Assembly (NCBI GenBank): GCA_002451055.1 | Contig: DKBD01000202.1 | Coordinates: 13,808 to 21,646 of the forward strand | DNA from: Nitrospira sp. UBA6909 | GTDB taxonomy: Bacteria; Nitrospirota; Nitrospiria; Nitrospirales; Nitrospiraceae | DNA length: 7,839 nt | Reading direction: 5' to 3' | Notes under the pieces: model-generated | Seen by the model: only the letters and a program-made list of their open reading frames with translations | What the model was told of the DNA's origin: nothing | Database searches by the model: none | In this document: positions 6,672 to 7,839 of the stretch, piece after piece | Layout: each line of letters begins with the position of its first letter | Numbering within the stretch: position 1 is the stretch's first letter | Translations under genes and position numbers: made by a program

Positions 6672-6848
6672 TCAGCTAGGGGTAACAAGTTTTCCTTGAG
6701 TGTAATTAAAGATGCCATCCAGCTTTGTTCCCACGAGAGTCACCGATCCAATGATCACTATGGCAATCAAGACCACCATCAGAGCGTACTCCACCGCGGT
6801 AGCCCCATCTTCGTCGCGAATAAAACGCCCGATCAACTGCATCATCAT
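6672..6848 (-). CDS. flp: Flp major pilin, second (promoter-distal) copy
   Basis: This gene encodes 58 residues. The start shows three consecutive ATG codons; AAAGGAGG (6853-6860) is 4, 7 and 10 bases from them, so the second ATG may be the real one. The leader MMMQLIGRFIRDEDG ends at the TadV cleavage site, and the mature 43-residue pilin begins ATAVEYALMV with the family Glu5-Tyr6 pair. A single hydrophobic helix (about residues 22-41) and a short polar end (TKLDGIFNYTQGKLVTPS) follow. It differs from the upstream copy at four mature positions (A/G, I/V, I/V, T/V) and three leader positions. It probably arose by tandem duplication and forms, or co-forms, the Flp fibre. Confidence 0.93.
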   Translation of the reverse strand: MMMQLIGRFIRDEDGATAVEYALMVVLIAIVIIGSVTLVGTKLDGIFNYTQGKLVTPS

Positions 6849-6876
6849 GAAACCTCCTTTGCCGCTATGTTTCTAA

Positions 6877-6884
6877 GGGGGGGG
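6877..6884. repeat. Run of eight G (C on the flp mRNA) between the two flp genes
   Basis: An uninterrupted G8 on the plus strand lies directly beside the large inverted repeat and 16 bases upstream of the ribosome site of the second flp. Homopolymers of this size are prone to slippage. Here it lies in an untranslated leader, so a length change could alter spacing or folding but no reading frame. It may be chance. Confidence 0.6.
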
Positions 6885-6886
6885 CG

Positions 6887-6917
6887 CAGCCAGCTGATCA
6901 AGTTGATCAGCTGGCTG
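6887..6917. promoter_or_regulatory. Perfect 15-bp inverted repeat between the flp genes (mRNA hairpin)
   Basis: The arm CAGCCAGCTGATCAA and its exact reverse complement flank a single central base. On the transcript this gives a stem of at least 14 bp with a 3-base loop. It sits between the stop of the first flp and the ribosome site of the second. The following bases are GCGCCCCCCCC, not a U-run, so it does not look like an intrinsic terminator. A processing or stabilising hairpin that sets unequal levels of the two pilins, or a protein-binding palindrome, is more likely. The octamer AGCTGATC at the first flp stop could also pair with the distal arm as a weaker alternative fold. Confidence 0.75.
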
Positions 6918-6929
6918 TGGATTGATCGA

Positions 6930-7103
6930 TCAGCTCGGGGTAACCAGCTTTCCTTGTACGTAGTTGAAGACACCATCCAGCTTTGTCCCAACGAGAGTTA
7001 CTGATCCAATGATGACCACGGCGATTAAGACGACCATCAGACCGTACTCCACCGCCGTTGCCCCCTCTTCTTCCCGAATGAAACGTCCGATGAACTGCAT
7101 CAT
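6930..7103 (-). CDS. flp: Flp major pilin, first (promoter-proximal) copy
   Basis: This gene encodes 57 residues and is first in the cluster. AGGAGG (7110-7115) lies 6 bases before the first of two consecutive ATG codons. The leader MMQFIGRFIREEEG precedes the TadV site, and the mature pilin starts ATAVEYGLMV. The Gly-Ala junction and Glu5-Tyr6 pair are the family hallmarks. One hydrophobic helix and the polar end TKLDGVFNYVQGKLVTPS follow. Flp subunits polymerise into the adhesive Tad pilus. Mature sequences of the two copies match at 39 of 43 positions. The stop codon lies inside the palindrome TGATCGATCA (6923-6932). Confidence 0.94.
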   Translation of the reverse strand: MMQFIGRFIREEEGATAVEYGLMVVLIAVVIIGSVTLVGTKLDGVFNYVQGKLVTPS

Positions 7104-7525
7104 GATGAACCTCCTGACTGAATAAGGTTATTAGATTTACTGAGTCGCCGCTGCTTCACTTATTTTTGGCCGCGCGACATGGTGAAACTATCTCACGGAA
7201 CATTCGCCTGCGTAATTATTCGAAAGGGGTAATGGGGTGGCACCGTAAGGAGGGCCTACGAAAGGAGGGGTAGCTAACTCATGGGTCACACTATCGACTC
7301 AGGAATGCTAATCGCATGTACCAAGCCTGACGGCTTGCGCATCAAACAAGAAAAGCCTTTACAGAACAGCGATTCTCTTTCACGATACATAGCGATGTTC
7401 ATTGTGCAATGTCATTGAGATCTGGGAAGGAATGCGGGAAGTCAGAGCATGGCCGATTCAGCGTTGAGTCCCGAATGAAAGAAACGGAAGGAAGCATGTC
7501 TTTACGCACAAGAAGGAGATCCGCT
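7104..7525. promoter_or_regulatory. 422-bp divergent control region between flp and the TadD-like gene
   Basis: I find no credible gene here. It must carry promoters for the minus-strand pilus cluster and the plus-strand lipoprotein gene, but no clear -35/-10 pair stands out. Visible structure on the plus strand: a G-rich block (7221-7273) in which AAGGAGGG occurs at 7247-7254 and 7262-7269 (15-bp period) and CGAAAGG(A)GGGGTA at 7221-7231 and 7259-7272; the short palindrome GGTG-G-CACC (7236-7244); a hairpin CAAGCC-TGAC-GGCTTG (7322-7337); and a small hairpin CATTG-TG-CAATG (7400-7411). The repeats could be activator sites or a structured leader. I did not recognise a known riboswitch. Confidence 0.5.
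7513..7518 (+). promoter_or_regulatory. Ribosome binding site fixing the GTG start of the TadD-like gene
   Basis: AAGGAG on the plus strand ends 7 bases before the GTG at 7526. It is better placed than the sites before the in-frame ATGs at 7496, 7544 and 7613, so the GTG is preferred. Confidence 0.6.
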
Positions 7526-7839
7526 GTGCCTATACGGGTAAAGATGATGACTCTCCCTGAGAATTACAGACAAGGAGCGGAGTTGCCTCTGAATCAGACC
7601 TTTGCATGGGCGATGAGTCTTCTTATTGCCCTATCGTTACTACCAGGCTGTGCGGGGGAAAAAAGAGAAGTGACGTATCACCCAGGGGAATACCAACAAC
7701 TGATCGAACGGCAAAAGGCCGGGCATGTGCCCCCGGCGGACCAGGTGAGCGAGTCCTCCACAAAAGACATGTCTCCCCAGGAGCTCAATCAACTTGGCGA
7801 TTTCTTTCTACAACAGGGTAATCCCACGATGGCCATCGT
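7526..7839 (+). CDS. tadD: TadD-like lipoprotein (partial, C-terminus beyond right edge)
   Basis: The frame is open from 7496 to the window edge. From the GTG at 7526, 104 codons are visible. A long N-region (VPIRVKMMTLPENYRQGAEL) leads to a hydrophobic stretch AWAMSLLIALSLLPGC, whose lipobox LPGC puts the lipidated Cys at 42. The mature part is polar. Its end, SPQELNQLGDFFLQQGNPTM (about 79-98), looks like the first helix pair of a TPR repeat. TadD is a TPR lipoprotein required for Flp pilus assembly, and this position beside flp fits it. Other TPR lipoproteins such as PilW/PilF types are possible because the repeats are mostly outside the window. It is divergent from the pilus cluster, with a shared control region. 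An ATG at 7496 would give a longer leader. Confidence 0.7.
   Translation, partial: MPIRVKMMTLPENYRQGAELPLNQTFAWAMSLLIALSLLPGCAGEKREVTYHPGEYQQLIERQKAGHVPPADQVSESSTKDMSPQELNQLGDFFLQQGNPTMAI

Noticed and set aside
6886..6918. Intrinsic terminator between the flp genes
   Set aside because: The stem is followed by a C-run on the mRNA side, and on the plus strand by mixed sequence. There is no T-run in either direction.
6696..7004. Plus-strand 102-codon frame across the flp genes
   Set aside because: Antisense to both pilins. Its two similar halves simply reflect the flp duplication.
7182..7196. CRP-like site GTGA...TCAC
   Set aside because: The spacer is 7 bases rather than 6 and the outer T/A positions do not match.
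7302..7330. Sigma-54-like GG-N10-GC elements on both strands
   Set aside because: Only the GG and GC pairs and a few bases fit; TGGCAC and TTGCA are poorly matched, so this is no better than chance.
7211..7340. Cyclic-di-GMP (GEMM) riboswitch ahead of a pilus gene
   Set aside because: The conserved GEMM core elements are not visible on either strand. A covariance-model search would be decisive.

Overview
The window is most of a Tad/Flp (type IVc) pilus locus. Nine of its ten recognisable genes lie on the minus strand and read right to left. The tenth is a divergent gene at the right edge, on the plus strand. The mixed codon usage, about half GC by eye, strong AGGAGG-type ribosome sites, double-membrane machinery (a secretin and lipoproteins) and style of the proteins suggest a Gram-negative bacterium. 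Nitrospira or another Nitrospirota is my best guess, but that is inferred from general resemblance and not from a marker gene.

Minus-strand layout in transcription order: two near-identical tandem Flp pilin genes (6930-7103 and 6672-6848), separated by a perfect 15-bp inverted repeat next to a run of eight C in the mRNA; a TadV/CpaA A24 prepilin peptidase (6136-6657); CpaB/RcpC (5204-6028, GTG start); a solo protein carrying only the N-terminal pilus and BON domains of a CpaC secretin (4551-5192); the full-length CpaC/RcpA secretin (2917-4347); a small lipoprotein (2555-2860); TadE (2142-2543); TadG (1034-2149, overlapping tadE by 8 bp); and CpaE/TadZ (1-1009, cut by the left edge). The ATPase and platform genes (tadA, tadB, tadC) are not in the window and would be expected beyond the left edge. 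The plus-strand gene (7526 to the edge) begins a lipoprotein that looks like TadD, the TPR partner of the system. A 422-bp divergent control region (7104-7525) separates it from the first flp.

Together the genes cover pilin synthesis (Flp), processing (TadV), pseudopilins (TadE, TadG), the outer-membrane exit channel (CpaC with a candidate pilotin lipoprotein), the periplasmic adaptor (CpaB), and polar positioning (CpaE). The most unusual element is the solo secretin-N-domain protein. It duplicates the periplasmic gate region of its neighbour CpaC, lacks any secretin domain, and ends with the same 14-residue pattern (VE[VL]I[RK]G, five variable residues, [VI]KF) that ends the CpaB encoded just upstream. 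This suggests an accessory periplasmic part of the pilus that links CpaB and CpaC. The rest looks like a standard, apparently intact Tad locus. I see no transposon, CRISPR array, tRNA or rRNA.
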